DNA of 64,000 nt from positions 96,000,895 through 96,064,894 of the forward strand of contig CM035226.1 of assembly GCA_020226215.1 (NCBI GenBank), written 5' to 3'. The DNA is from Sindora glabra (Eukaryota; Streptophyta; Magnoliopsida; Fabales; Fabaceae). Under the pieces are notes generated by a model. The model was not told the origin of the DNA, made no database searches, and saw only the letters and a list, made by a program, of their open reading frames with translations. The translations under genes were made by a program, and so were the position numbers. Of the stretch, positions 1-13,290 are shown piece after piece. Each line of letters opens with the position of its first letter. Position 1 is the stretch's first letter.

Positions 1-499
1 CACCTTTAAAAAATTGAAAACAAAGTCATAAGTAATTTTTAATTTTTAATTGCTATGATTTCTCTTCTAATAATTAATTACTAATTTCTCTTTTTTTTAT
101 TTATGATTAATGCAATCATCCTTTCTCCTTAAATTATTAATCAATGTTTTATGTTGTATCTTTTTTTTTCTCCATGTTATCAATATAACCTAATCAAATT
201 TTATTTAATTTAAAATTTCTTCATCACAAAACATATTTATTAATTTTATTTTCTGTAATTAAAATAATAATATTAACAAATTGTGTTTGACATATTAATT
301 TGAGCACTTCATAAATAAAATCTACAAGATATAAAAAAGCTTTTGTATGCAACAACCGCAATCTACAATTTGAAGGCCACATTAATTGCAACCTCAAAAA
401 ATACAAAATGAGTGCATTCAAGACTGCGACCATGACTGCAACCATAATTTAAATCCTTGGTTAAGATTTAATCCATTCAAAAATTGAGTTTCCAAATAA
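1..499. other. AT-rich intergenic sequence, no gene seen
   Basis: No coding segment, splice-site pattern or element end could be supported here. The small open frame at 224-445 is low-complexity and has no recognisable domain. The stretch 340-450 is rich in 'gcaac/ttgcaa' motifs, similar in flavour to sequence near 57.7-58.7 kb, and may be a decayed MITE. That is only an impression. Confidence 0.4.
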
Positions 500-716
500 A
501 GTGAGGTCTAATTTTTACTGTGCTAAATGAGAATTAAGGATAAATAATTATGTGAAGCCGAATCCAAATCCTTATAGTTTAATCATCTTAGTATTATTTT
601 AAAAGAGATGTCAACACAAATTAAATTGTCCATGCATGAAATTCTAGATTTCATTGCTCATAAATTTATGTTTATTTCTTTTTTAAATTTACGTTAGATA
701 ACTAGTGTAAAGGGTG
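500..716 (-). repeat. Shared 3' flank of the beta-glucosidase copies
   Basis: This stretch ('aaatgagaattaaggataaataatta...' onward) aligns by eye with 40622-40822 downstream of gene B and with about 33860-34045 downstream of fragment C. It is the distal 3' flank of the ancestral GH1 gene, carried along by duplication. Similarity to B stops abruptly after 'gtaaag' at 714-719 and resumes only at about 2406, so the last exon that should lie between is missing from this copy. Confidence 0.7.
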
Positions 717-728
717 AGGAAAAAAAAT

Positions 729-1195
729 TGCGATGCTTTCAAGTTTCAATTTGCCCCCGTTATGAAAATATGAAAATTTTGAACATTATCTAAAAATTAA
801 TTTAAAAGAAACTTTCTATTGAAAATATATTTCTTTGAAACCGTTATCGAGTACATAAAACTATCCATTTTGACTCCCCCCTTTTGATTAAATTTTGAAA
901 TTTGATTATGCAAGTGCACTCAAATAGTAAGAGAACACAACTATTTTCAATATCGTGTGATTTAGTTCCACGTCGACATTCACCCAGCGGCACCAGATAG
1001 CTTGTAAGACTTGATATATTTTAATTTTAATTTTATATTAATAGTAATTAATTAAAATGTATTATTATTATTATCATTTCAGGTAAAATTTATTTATTTG
1101 TTAAAACGAAATCATATTTGAGAAACAATAACTATAAAACACAATTTATGAAGAGGTCATTTTCCAGATAATCATGTTATGAACAATTAATAGCA
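729..1195. repeat. Direct repeat 1 of the 729-2395 insertion
   Basis: About 467 bp, beginning TGCGATGC and ending AATAGCA. It shares with the second copy the landmarks 'tttagttccacgtcga', 'gaggtcattttc' and 'gataatca'. The two copies differ by scattered substitutions and small indels, so the event is not recent. Confidence 0.75.
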
Positions 1196-1924
1196 TTCAA
1201 AAAAATTTGCTTGAATTTTTTTTACATATATAAATTGTAACTTTATTATAAAATGTTGAAATTATTTTAAAAAATTTAATATAGTATTGATGGAAATATA
1301 AATTTTTATTAGGATGATGTTATGGAAAATTCCATTTTCTAAGAAGTTAAGTATTTTCATAGTTGGATTATATTTAATATATTGAAATTTATATTTTTAA
1401 TTTTAATTCTTTTGCTTTGACACTAAAAAAGATAATCCAACAATAAAATACTCAATTTTTTTAAGAAGCGAAACTCCTCATAATAAGTTTTTTTGTTATT
1501 AGTATTAATCATGAATAGCATTGATATAAATATTAAAATATCATTTTAGGGAGTATATTAACAAAAAAGAAATCAAACTGAATTATGTAAAAATTTAAGA
1601 TCAAATTGTGGATATTTTTATAAAATCCCTCAAATTAGAAGATTTTCAAAGATTGCAACTGAAGTTTAAAATCAAAAAATTTCAAAATTAAGTGAAGTGC
1701 TAGAATTAATAATTTTTTAATTTCTTCCTGTCTAAATTTATGCATCTATAAACAATGATTTTTTACTGATATTTTTTGAGGTAACGATTTTTATTTTCAA
1801 ATTTTACGAGGCTGACTTGTACGCAGGCAACAGTACTTGAGAGAGGCGTCGGAGCAATGTCTTATCGCCCACGGCAGATTTTTTCTTTTAGGTCAAGTCG
1901 CGCTTTGTAAACTTACCATGAAAT

Positions 1925-2395
1925 TGCAATGCTTTCAAGTTTCAATTCCCGCCTATGAAAGTACGAAAAATTTAAACATTATCGAAGAAATTAATTTAAA
2001 AGAAACTTTGTGTTGAAAATATAATTCTTTGACACCGTTATGGAGTACATAAAACAACTCATATTGACCATATGTTGGTAGTAAGTCCCGTTTTGATTAA
2101 ATTTTGAAATTTGATTATGCAAGTGTACGAGTAAATAGTAAGAATACACAACTACTTTCAATATCATGTGATTTAGTTCCACGTCGATATTCACCCACCG
2201 GCACCACGTAGCTTGTAAAACTCAATATATTTTAAATATTAAATTTATATAAATAGTAGTTAATTAAAATATATTATTATTTCAGATAAAATTTCTTTTT
2301 TTGTTAAATAAAATTATTTTTAAGAAACAATGACTTAAAAACAATATATAAAGAGGTCATTTTCTAGATAATCACGTTATGAACATTTAATAGCA
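1925..2395. repeat. Direct repeat 2 of the 729-2395 insertion
   Basis: About 471 bp, beginning TGCAATGC and ending AATAGCA, matching 729-1195 along its length. The 67-codon open frame on the minus strand at 1991-2194 lies wholly inside it and is treated as a chance frame, because the other copy does not preserve it. Confidence 0.75.
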
Positions 2396-4283
2396 TTAAA
2401 AAAAACTATTGATTCTAACATTCATTCGAGATAATGCTTCAAGTCAAACTTTGAATCTTTTTTATTTTATGCAAAACTTATAACAATTATGAAATTTTGT
2501 ATTAAATATTGCAATTTATTTATTTTATAAAACAAAAGATTTTGTAAGTATTTTGCAGTAATAAGTATGTAAACAAACTAATTTACACATCAAATTCGTA
2601 ACATGACTTAAATTTTCTTTTAAAATTTTACGCAAAATTATTTCAAGAAAATTGTAAAAATTAAAATTATCTTTTAGAATAAGAAATGAAGCACAACCCC
2701 ATTTCATGTATTTTATTTTTATTTAAATCTATTTTCTAATCACCCACTTCATGGCTTGCAGAAGATATGATAAATGGCTTTCGATATACCCTTTTCTCAT
2801 ACTATCCCTCAGTGTATCCTTAATAGATTTGTTGCTTGCATCAGCAAATCCTGCAAAATTAGACAACCATTACTGTTCATAATGATCTTATGCACATTTG
2901 ATACTCCTTGGAGTACAATGACAAATAATATAGCTTCTCGAGTTTTCCTCCTTTCACTTCTTATCTTCCAAATCAGAGATTTTGACGTATGTTAAGTAAC
3001 AAGTCATTGCTATTATAAGAAAATTAGTGAATAAGGAAGTGGTTTTACCATTCTCAGTTACAATAATAGGTGGAATCTTGTAGTGATCTTTAATATATAG
3101 CAGAAGATCATGAAGTCCTTGTGGATAGATGAAAAGCCAATTCAACTCCGCCTGCAAAATGTTGTTCAAGCAAATTGAATGACAATACAGAGAATGCCCT
3201 TCGAAAGACAAATACAAAATCGAAAGAAAAACATAAAAACAATACCGGAATACCAATTGGTTTTCCATTCTTCCCAGCTGCAATTGAAGGCCACTTAATT
3301 ATATTGGTAGGGGCCAAAAAAAATTCGAGTAACACACAAGTTGTTGAATTAGAGATTTTATAATAATATATGAACAATTTTCTCCAATTATTATTACTAT
3401 TATATATAATTAATACAAAATTATTTTTCTCCTCCTCTCTTTACGGGCATAACAAGTGAAACTTAAACAAGAGGTTGTTTGGCTAATAACAAATATTATT
3501 CACTTCATTCCTTTTTAAGTGTCAATTAAAGTAAATACACTAGGATTAAAGGAGATAATAAATGATCTAAATTTTTGAAGTGATAAATTGTAATTTACCA
3601 ATATATTTTCTTCTAAAAGTCAGATAGCAAGTAAAGCTGTTAAATATTTATATAGTTAGCAAAAAAATAATATTTAAAAAAGACAATAAATATATTCTTG
3701 AGTTCCTAAGACACTAGATAAATAGGAATAAATTTTTTTTCTAAAATGATACTTAAAAAAAAATAGAGGAAGTATGAGAAACACAAATTTCTAAGATGTA
3801 GGAAATTGAGTGAGTTGTTTGATTTGCTATTAATTATTAAAGCAGAGAAAGTAAAGTTTCTCAAGTAATCATACTTCTCATAAAGTATGAAAATATGCTT
3901 ACCCACACACATCCTAGTGAGAAGAAATTCATATGTTATTTATGAATAGAAATAAAAAAATTAATTTTATTTAATTTAACTAATGATTACCTTAACCTTT
4001 TATGATTAACTTAAGTATGTGAGTAAGATTTAAATCTTCTACTTTTTCTTTTCTCTTTTTAATCATTTTTCTAGTTATGTTTGAAAAATAAATTCAACTT
4101 TTTTTTGGCTAATCCCATTGTATGTTAAAAAAAAAACAATTTTAATCACACACACAAAAAAAGAGATTATTCCTGGTAGGTTTCATTTCAATTAAGAAAT
4201 TTGTGTTCATCTCCCTCCAACATGACAAAAAGCACAAAATTCAAATTTATTTAATTTAAATAGTTCATACATTTTGATCTTAC

Positions 4284-4458
4284 TGGTGATTTTTACACGC
4301 CTATCTTCATCATAACTAAAATTGCACGAACTTGACAATGGAGCTGGTTCTTCATATGCGGTATAATAATTCAGGTCAAGAAAGTCAAGTGAGCCTTCCA
4401 GAAGCTTTGATTGCACCTCATACAACTTTGGCAGCCTATTTCCCGCTGGTGATTTCAT
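4284..4458 (-). pseudogene. Extra partial copy of exon 9 in copy A
   Basis: The frame from 4458 reads MKSPAGNRLPK and continues through QSKLLEGSLDFL and LNYYTAYEEPAPLSSSC to KIT, then a donor (GTAAGATC). It is a second, better-preserved version of the 3' three-quarters of exon 9. It lacks the first 13 or so codons and the normal acceptor, because its 5' side is joined to intron sequence resembling the end of intron 9. Gene B has the same arrangement at 42387-42555. Confidence 0.8.
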
Positions 4459-7021
4459 GCAAATAAAATGTCGCTTGATTATATTAGAAGAAAACAATGA
4501 GCAACATGAAATAAATTAATAATGCGTAAGTTGCCGATTTAGGGATTTTTTATAATATTTTATGCATAATCTTCTTTAATTGTTATAATAATTTTATAAA
4601 TTAATAATAAATTATTTTCCCCTTTCTCTTTTTATGTGTGTATCAAGTGAAACTTCGAGTAATTTTTAGTTTTTTTAATTTTCTTATCCTATCCATGTGC
4701 TCATTATCTCAAGGTCCATACAAACTCTTCTAGGATTTTAGCTCATCGTAGAGGTGGTAGCTAACATATGGGTCATGATAAATATAAAATGAATCTAAAA
4801 GGAGTAGATCATTGTTGATTCACTTTTTTATTTATCATCTAATGTATTATTTTAAATGGGTCATGAATCATGATCCTTATATATATGGTTAATATGATAT
4901 ATTTGTTTAATTTTCAAATTATTATTTAATATCTTAGTATTATTATTTATTACTTATTTGAGATAAGAAAGTCAATAAATTTTCCATGGACCTAAATTTT
5001 GGGGATTTGAACATTTTGTTATGGAAGTATATCATCCAAGATAATTAATATTTTATGGATAATAGAACTGTACATGTGCAAATTTTGCATTAAAAACCTT
5101 GTAAGCTAACAATAGTTCCCAAAACTGTAAATAAGTTTAAATGACTAATTTTTAATTAATAAAATTTAAAATTTATTTTTATTTTTAGTAATGTAATAAT
5201 TGATAATATAGTTAATATTAGAATCACATTTAGGATTTGATTTCTATTTTAATACAAATTTCATGTCTATCTCCCTCTGACACAAGAGAGACACAGAGAA
5301 TTCAAATTCATTTTTGGCGCACTAAAAAAATAGAATTTATTTCATTTCATTTTAATAAAAATAATTTCACTTTATTTTTAAATGAATTATTTTATTTGGG
5401 ATGAATTATATAAAATTTGAATTCATTTTACTTTGAAATAATTTTTTTTGGAATTTTATTAAAGCATGTGAAATTCATTTTAAATATTTATATTTATAAT
5501 ATTATCCTTAAGTAAATAGTAATAATGTAAATAAAACAAGATTTTAAAATGAAATGTAATCTAAAAAATTTAAAGCCAAATATAATTTTTAATAGAATTC
5601 ATTTCAAAATAAAATGAATTTTAATTTTAATTTTAATTTTAAAGTGTGCCGGCTAATAAAAATACACAAATTAAATAGTTGATAGGTTTTGGTCTTACTA
5701 GTGAGTATAACCCGCCTATCTCCATCATGACTAGCATAGCAAGCACTTGATTATAGAGCTGGCTCTTCATAATATGCGGTGTAATAATTGAGACCAAGAA
5801 AATCAAATGACCCTCTCAGAAGCTTAGATTGCTTCAAATTAAACTTTGGCAGCCTATATCCCACAGATGATTTCATGCTTCGAGGGTAATCACCATATGT
5901 CACCGGGTGAGCAAACCTACAATATTTACATAATTTTCATACACGTTATCTCAATAATTGCTTTGCAAGGAACACCAATTTGGGAATTAAGCCATCCAAA
6001 CTTACCATCCAAGTAAGAAGTCTAGAGCTCTAGAGGCTGCATTACGACATGCAGCTGTTTGGAACTTTGGCTCAAACCAATGACTTATTAATGTAATTCC
6101 AATTTGGCCCTTTTGGTATGCCTAGAAAATAAACCAAGAGTTAACCTTGTCGTAATTTTGTCATGGTAAAATGGGGATGATGTACTTTAATAATGATTTT
6201 GAGGCATTCTAATTTGTTCCAGGAAGGAGAGTTGCTTGTGTCTATCTTTTTAAAAAATAAAAAATAGAAAACAAGTTTTTTTAGGGAAATCATACTATTT
6301 TCTAATACATGAATTGGTGTAATTAATTTTTGCAAACCTGATATTTATCTTTGTACAGTTGACAGCAGCAGCATGAGCAAGAAGCAGATGATGAGCTACA
6401 ACATAGGCTTCGGTGGCGGAGTTACCAGTTGAACAATTTCCAACATAGTGGGAACATCGTCCAGGTGCAAGAGTACCATAATTGTATCCATTTAAGCTCC
6501 ATAAATTCGGTTCATTCAAAGTAACCGGCATCTTGAGCCGATCCCCAAATGTTTTAAAGCAAAAATCTGCATAATCCTTAAAATCTTTCCTATACATGAT
6601 TAAAAAAGAATCCTTATTGATCAAGTTGTTAGTTGATTAATTAAATGATATATAATTATAAAACATGTAAGCATGACTTACACTATTCTATGGCTGAAAA
6701 GTCCTCCATACTCATCTTCTAATGCTTGTGGAGTGTCAAAATGGAGTAATGTCACAAAGGGCATAATTCCTAAAAAAGATTATTCTGAATGTTAGATTAA
6801 TATATATTAAATTAAAAATTACTCCTTAATTCTTTTTGGGCTTCTTTAAGGAAAACAATTGTAGACTAATATATAAATACAAAAGAGATTGATATGGAGA
6901 AGTTACCGTTGCGAAGAAGCTGGTTGATGAGATTGTTGTAGAATTGGACACCCAGAGGGTTCACTTTCCCACTAATTCTTCCCTCTGAGAAGAGAAAACG
7001 AAAGAAAGTATTCTCACGGTA

Positions 7022-7027
7022 GCATAC

Positions 7028-7058
<31 letters not shown>
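7022..7058. repeat. (CATA)n(TA)n microsatellite beside exon 5 of copy A
   Basis: Short CATA repeats followed by TA repeats lie in intron 4, about 40 bp from the exon 5 acceptor. The same compound repeat sits at the same place in gene B (44670-44753), where it is longer. Confidence 0.9.
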
Positions 7059-9000
7059 ACCTTCCTTTCCTTTTAACTTAAATACAACATTAGCTTGCTG
7101 TATCTTTTTTCTAGTCGTGTTCAAAAAAATTAATATGGGTGTTATAATTTTACTCTTCTCAAACTCAAGTACTAAATGCAAAGAGTGCTACTTTAAGCAC
7201 CGCATAAATCTCTCAAAGATAAATATTTACAAGGAAGAAAGCCTAATTCATGTTTAAAATTTGATGTAGGCATACGGTTTTCTTAATTTTGGGTTCAGTT
7301 CATTTTCGTAAGAATGTGAAAGTGAAGGTCATCGATAAAATGCAATAATAGCAGAACCATTTATAAGCTCCTCGTTAAAGGTAAGTAAAACAATGAAGGA
7401 GTAATTTGTTACAAACAAGAAGTTAATATATACGAAAAGTTAAACTTTCTAGAAACGAAGTGTTTAAAATTACGAAATTGACACACTTTAGGAATTTACT
7501 TTTTATATTTTGTTTGGTTTAATTTTTCAACTCTCTAATAAGTATTATCAAAATAATTAATATTTTCTTCAAAATTGTAATATAAAAATAAAGAAATATC
7601 AACAAAGTTTAATGGTCTTTAGTTATTTTTTTGAAACCATATTTTTAATCTCTTTCCATTATAACATTTTATAAATTGGAATTTTCTATTTTTTATTTTA
7701 CTATTAAAAATGTAAAATAGATTTATATAAAAAATTATGATATCTTATATATATACCTTAAATTATCTTAATATAATCAATATTTAATATAATTACAATG
7801 AAAAAGAATGTTGGTTAAATAATAAATATAATAAATAATTAACTTTATCAAATTTATATAAAACAAATAAAAGATAAACATTTTAATTTTCATAACTGAA
7901 TATTAAAATAACAAATGATTAATATAATGAATTTAAATAATATAATAGAAATATATAATTAATATAATTGTATTTAGAATTAAATTTTTATTATAATTAT
8001 ATTTACAGTTTATAGTTATGACATCATATTTAATATTTAAAGATTATATAATTTTATACAATTCTCCTTCTATTTATTATATAATTGTTAAAATAATTAT
8101 ATTTTATATAATTATTAAATTATATTTATTATAATTTTCAAATGATGAGGATAAAAAGTTAAAATAATCATTAGTTAAATTGAATTAGTAATGCTGTATT
8201 TCTATTTATTAATGATAGAAGAAGTTCTTTTTACCAAGGAGTTGTGAGTAGCAAGCAACTTTCTATAAATTCTAAGAAGTAGAACTTCACGAAATGTTTA
8301 ACGTCTTTTAACATAATAGTGGCCAATTAAATGATTCAATAATTTCATATTTTTTGGAAAGTTGCACTTCCTATATTACTTTTTATAAACTAAAAGACCT
8401 CTAAGTAATGAATTAAAATTTGGATTTCATACAGTGTCTCAACTAAATAAGATCATTTAAACTACATCATAGCTAAATTATGATTGTATTAATTTTAACA
8501 ATCTCTTGCATATGATTTGATTGATTTTTTTTTTAATAAAATTTGGCAATCTAAGTGACCTTTTAATCGCTTTTTATATATGCATCAATAATTTCCAACT
8601 CAAAAGCTTGTCTAAAAATAGATGAGTATTTACTGGGTTGATGAGCATTTAAAAAATAGATGAAAAGGGCTCTTAAAAAATACCAAAAAAAAAATACCCC
8701 TAGGTATCAGTCAATCTATAATATTAATATTAATATGTATAACAAACTAATAAAAACATGACTCACCTACTCCAATTGATTTGTTAAGCTAGATAGATAG
8801 ACAAACAAATATGATTTTTTTATTTTTTAAATATAATTATTTTGTATTAATTTTAAAAATTTAAAAATTATATATATTGTACAAAATTTTTGATAGTTTG
8901 CATCAAATAAAAAAAATTATATACAGTAATTCTATCTTAAGAAAAAGAGATATACAAGGGAAGAAATAACGAAAAATGACTTACTTGAAAATATTTGGGG

Positions 9001-9194
9001 GACCAACAACAATTGGTTTAAGTAGTAGGAGCTTGGTCCCCTTAAGTAAGGTCTCGGGTTCGAGTCTTGTGAAAAGAACAAACTGTCGTTGGGAGAACTT
9101 TACTTCTATATTGGATCTTTCCGACTCGAATCCGGATTAGTCGGAGGTCCAATGTGACCTACCAAATACTAGATGATCCATACAAAAAAAAAAT
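9001..9194 (+). mobile_element. Au-like tRNA-derived SINE inside exon 4 of pseudogene A
   Basis: An insertion of about 190 bp splits exon 4. It has an internal box B-like motif (GGGTTCGAGTCT, about 9056-9067), a tail region with 'cgactcgaatccggattagt' and 'ggtccaatgtg', and ends in an A tract at 9184-9193. This layout and the 3' half resemble the plant Au SINE family as I know it. Exon sequence resumes as 'attcggggccatgg' on the right, against 'atttgggg' at 8993-9000 on the left, giving a likely decayed target duplication of about 8 bp. Gene B is uninterrupted at this point (about 45780). Confidence 0.83.
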
Positions 9195-9661
9195 AAATTC
9201 GGGGCCATGGGATGGAGAATCGAATGGAGTCTAGGCCCATCTCTTTCATCAGCTTAATGTCCTCCGATTATGTTAATTTATCAACATCCAATAAATGACG
9301 AAATGCAAGAGCATAGATAAAATAAATAAATAAAAATGAAATATAATTTATTAATAATTTTAGTAAAAATATTTTAATTTTTGAAGGAAGCATATTTCAA
9401 ATTAAAAATGCAGATCGAAGCTAGAAAAAAAAAATAGAAAAACTTTAAGCATCGCCCCACAGCAGGATATAGTAAAAGGAAAACTTGGCGACCACTAAAA
9501 AAACTGTGTAGCTTAAAACTGTATTATTTTAAAAGTAGAAATGCCTTCAAGGAATATGATACAAAGATGGTACCTTATAACAACGATAGAAATCGGCTGC
9601 CACAATTCCATCCCTACCGTCTGCAATTTTCTCTCCAATTCTTTACTTAATACATGTGGGA

Positions 9662-9666
<5 letters not shown>

Positions 9667-9700
<34 letters not shown>
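9667..9700. repeat. (TA)n microsatellite
   Basis: An uninterrupted TA run with flanking CATA and CACA variants, in intron 2 of pseudogene A. It is the sole reason for the repetitive open frames on both strands here. Confidence 0.95.
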
Positions 9701-9706
<6 letters not shown>

Positions 9707-12698
9707 TATATCTATATATGTATATTAATTTTTCTATCCATACACAAAGGTCAGTAATTTCTATTTTTTTATTTGAAAAAAAATATCATATTATTAATTT
9801 AGTTATAATAAAATAATAAAGGATATTACAGTCAAATTATCACTACTATTAATTTTTTAATTTAATGATTTTATTTATTATGAATATAAGAGAGAATTAA
9901 TAGAATTATTCTAATTATTTTAAGTTAATATTTTTATATTAAATTTATTTAAATACTTTTTATTATTTTATTATGATTAAATTGGTAAAATAATTTATAT
10001 ATATATATGTGTGTGTGTGAAAAGGTTAACCATCGCCTATTTTTTAGTTGCACTAAAAAATATTCCCAATATTAAAAAGTAATATAATAATTTAAAATAT
10101 TTAAATAATTTTAATAGAAAATTTTAAATTTAAATTAATCAAGACAGTTTCAATTATTCTCTTTTATCTGTATAATAAATATTTTATTATTTGAAATAAG
10201 TGTTATTGGCAACAAATTAACTATTACATTTTTTATTATTTATTTATTATTAAATTAATGATACGATGTTTTTTATCCATTAAAAAGTGGAGATTCCCAC
10301 GTCCATAAAGCTTCATTCACGTAGACTCCTTCTTGTCATGTTTCCCTGAGTAATACACAAATCTCGAATCTTCATCGAAAAGAGACACGGTTTAGTGTAA
10401 TAAATTGATAAGTTAGTTGGTATTATTTTTTATTATTTTTCATATTTTGAAAAAATATTTTTATTTATTATTTTAAAATTTTAATAAAATATTAATTTTT
10501 TAATTTTATTATTGTGTTTGACTAGTAAATACGTTATTATTTTATATTCTCAATCCATGTACACATATTTCATCATATTTCTCATTTCATTTTTAAATAT
10601 TTTGGATTTTGTATATAAAAAATGATCTTATAATGTCTGCTAAAAATAAATAAATTTAACCATTTTCATAGTATCTTTGAAATTAGTTAACTATAATAGA
10701 TAATAAGGAGGGAGTATCTAATATTTAATAAGTTAATTGATTGCCTTAAAAATGTTTAGCAAAAGTAGTTGCAGAAGTAATTGAAATTGTAAAATGACAT
10801 AAAAAGATAAGTGAATATAAATAGATATATCAATTAAAATAATTTACATTTATTTTGAGATAGACTATATTAATATAATTAATATATTTAAAATAACTAT
10901 ATAATATAATTACCTAAAATTCTGTTAATTATTACAAGTTGTTTGTTTGTTTATTTTTATTCATTTATCATTTAAATAATAATATACTCCCTTTATTCTT
11001 TTTTAAGTGCAATTTTAGAGAAATTTTTTTTCCATTTATTTGTTGTTTTCGGAAATCAAAATTATATTTATTGTCTTCTTCCAAATATTAGTACTGCTAA
11101 CTAAATAAATGTGTAACTTTACTTGTCAATTAACTTTTAGTAGATGATATAATAGTAAATTGTAACTTATTTCTCTTAAAATTAAAGTTATTTAATAAGT
11201 TCCTTAGTCTTTTTTCATTAACCTTAAATAACACTTAAAAAGAAATGAAGGAAGAAATTACCTAAAATTTTAACTAATTATATTTTATGATATCATATAT
11301 TTATTTACCTAATTATTATTTATTTGTTTATTTTAAATTAATAAGGATATATCAAATATTTATTTATATAATCAAAATATAGATTGTTATTTAATTAAAA
11401 AAAGGGATAAATTTGAAAAAAAAATTGAAAAGCTACTCGCTTATAAGTTGTAAACTACTTTGTGAAACTTATCATAAGACGTTATAAGTTATTAGCATTT
11501 AATGCACCAAATACCTCTGAAAGGATATGTATTTGTTTTTCATAAAATAATTTCAATAAGAAAATCTCGTTCTCTTGTATAGAAATGAAGGATAATCACA
11601 TATCTCTATGCATTGTGATTAAAAAATGATCTCTAGAGTCATGGTAGGGGAAGAAAACAACTTCTTCCTTAAAAAAGAGGAAGTTAACTTTCACTAAGCA
11701 TATTATATATAATATTAAACATATCAATTATTTTCTATTATCTTGATAGTTTAAAACTATATTCCTATAAAAAAAATATTCTCTGTCAAAACAAGTAGAG
11801 TTTTATTAATTAAGTTCATAAATTACAAGTTAACTTATTTATTCTACCAAATACACACCAAGCTTTTGTTGTGTACCATATAGTAGAATAAGCACCACTT
11901 TTTTCAGCTATTTATTCTCCATTCAGAATAGTAGAAAATGATAATTTAATTTATTGGTGAAATGTAGTTTAAGAATCAATTTTAAATCATTTATATTATA
12001 ACTTTTTAAAAATTCCAAACAGAGATTTAGTGCCCATTCTAGAAAGAAATGGAGAAAAAAAGAAAGAGATCTGGATGTTCTCTTGTGAAAGTGTCCCATA
12101 TGCAAGGCTCCCTCATTTTGGGAGCTCATTCTATCTGTTACTTAAAACAAGAAATGTTTTCAAGAAGATAATTTACGTAGAAAAATCTCATTTTATTGTG
12201 TATAACTAAAGAAGTATCATGTGTTTGTCTACCTAGTGATTATAAAAATTGATTTATAAAGTTATAATAATAAAAAAAAAACAAATTCCTGTTAAGAAAG
12301 TTATGTTTTACCAACTTCATTACATTTAGCATTAAACATATCAACCATTTTTTACTACCTTAATAGTTTATAGTTATTTTTCTACAAAAAATATTTTTCG
12401 CTAAAACAATCGGAGCTGAGTACTTGCATACAAATGACTCGACAATGTAGTAAAGAATTTGTCGAAACGTGCACAATATGATGTACGTGGTAAGCAGCAG
12501 AACCAGTCCCAAATATAAATCCATTTGGAAAACTGCAACGGTTGAATGGCAGTGTTTGATTAATACTAGGTTCTACTTCAACACCCTCAGTTGAGGATAT
12601 GGTTGAGTCATTCAGAGCTACCCAGAAGCAGTAGTAAAAGAAGATCATATGTGTAGCCATACCTATTGTTTGCTGCTCAAAACCACTACAACTTCCCT

Positions 12699-12708
12699 CT
12701 ATTTATAG
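12699..12708 (-). promoter_or_regulatory. TATA box of copy A
   Basis: The minus strand reads CTATAAATAG about 40 bp upstream of the ATG at 12658-12660. Gene B has TATAAATATA at the equivalent place. With a usual plant TATA-to-start distance of about 30 bp, the leader would be only about 10 nt long. Confidence 0.75.
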
Positions 12709-13290
12709 CAAGATGTGAGGATTTCTTACCTTCTATGTACGTCCATAACAAGTCTTTTACTCCTACACAATAATTATTAATTTTAGTATTTAATTGTCAG
12801 ATTCATGGGACAATCTACATAAATTAAAATTTTGATATTTAAAATTTTAATATATTAAAAATTATAAAAAATAAACAAAGCACTTTCTTTTGTTAGATGA
12901 AATAAAAGTATGTATTATAATTATAAGATATAAAAAGACTAAACACAATAATTAATCCCTTATTTATATAGGAATTGATTATTATATTCTTTAAATTCAA
13001 CAACTAGCACTATTAATTTCTCATTTTTATATTGGTTGTAATTATATCCCTCCTTTCACTCATAACATAAAAATAAATGATGAAAAGGAAAAATAAAATT
13101 AAAAAATAAATGCTGAAAAGGAAAAATAAAATTAAAAGGTAAGTACATATTTGATACTACTAAAATGGGATTTAACAATATATTTTGATATTTTATTTAT
13201 TTTAATATTACAAGTAAATGAGATAATGAATAATTATAGTAAAAGTAAAAAAAATAATAATATTACTTAAGTTATTAAAAAAATACAATA

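Larger units (their letters stand above)
729..2395. mobile_element. Insertion with about 470-bp direct terminal repeats (possible non-autonomous LTR element)
   Basis: Two similar direct repeats lie at 729-1195 and 1925-2395. Both begin TGC(G/A)ATGCTTTC and end AATAGCA, so each reads TG...CA as an LTR would, with about 730 bp between them. The repeat ends coincide with the points where homology to gene B is lost and regained. No clear primer-binding site, polypurine tract or target duplication is visible, and the flanks are A/T runs. A non-autonomous LTR element with an adjacent deletion is the best guess. A tandem duplication of unknown sequence is the alternative. Confidence 0.5.
2729..12660 (-). 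pseudogene. Copy A: GH1 beta-glucosidase pseudogene, 12 of 13 exons, multiply disabled
   Basis: Exons on the minus strand: 12487-12660, 12071-12134, 9574-9632, 8985-9264 (interrupted), 6907-6984, 6682-6769, 6338-6589, 6006-6121, 5699-5916, 3246-3277, 3049-3151 and 2748-2850. Most match gene B in length. Lesions: TGA at 12126-12128 and a 6-bp deletion in exon 2; exon 2 donor GT to AT; exon 4 acceptor AG to CG; a SINE inside exon 4; a 1-bp deletion near 6357 in exon 7; TAA at 5751-5753 in exon 9; no exon 13. The NEP acid/base motif (exon 7) and VTENG nucleophile motif (exon 11) survive, so decay postdates a functional ancestor. After exon 12 the weak donor GTGGGT, if unused, leads to a stop at 2729-2731. 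Intron 4 carries about 1 kb (roughly 7395-8400) absent from gene B. A truncated transcript is possible, but a working enzyme is not. Confidence 0.93.

Noticed and set aside
1991..2194. 67-codon minus-strand frame in direct repeat 2
   Set aside because: The sister repeat at 729-1195 does not keep the frame, so selection is not supported.
3175..3363. Plus-strand frame overlapping exon 10 of copy A
   Set aside because: Antisense shadow of exon 10 and its intron.
9001..9100. tRNA gene suggested by a box B motif
   Set aside because: The promoter-like motif belongs to a SINE with an A tail. No cloverleaf or anticodon arm can be formed.
9541..9816. 91-codon plus-strand open frame
   Set aside because: It is antisense to exon 3 of pseudogene A and then runs through a TA microsatellite (IYIYIY). 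Not a gene.
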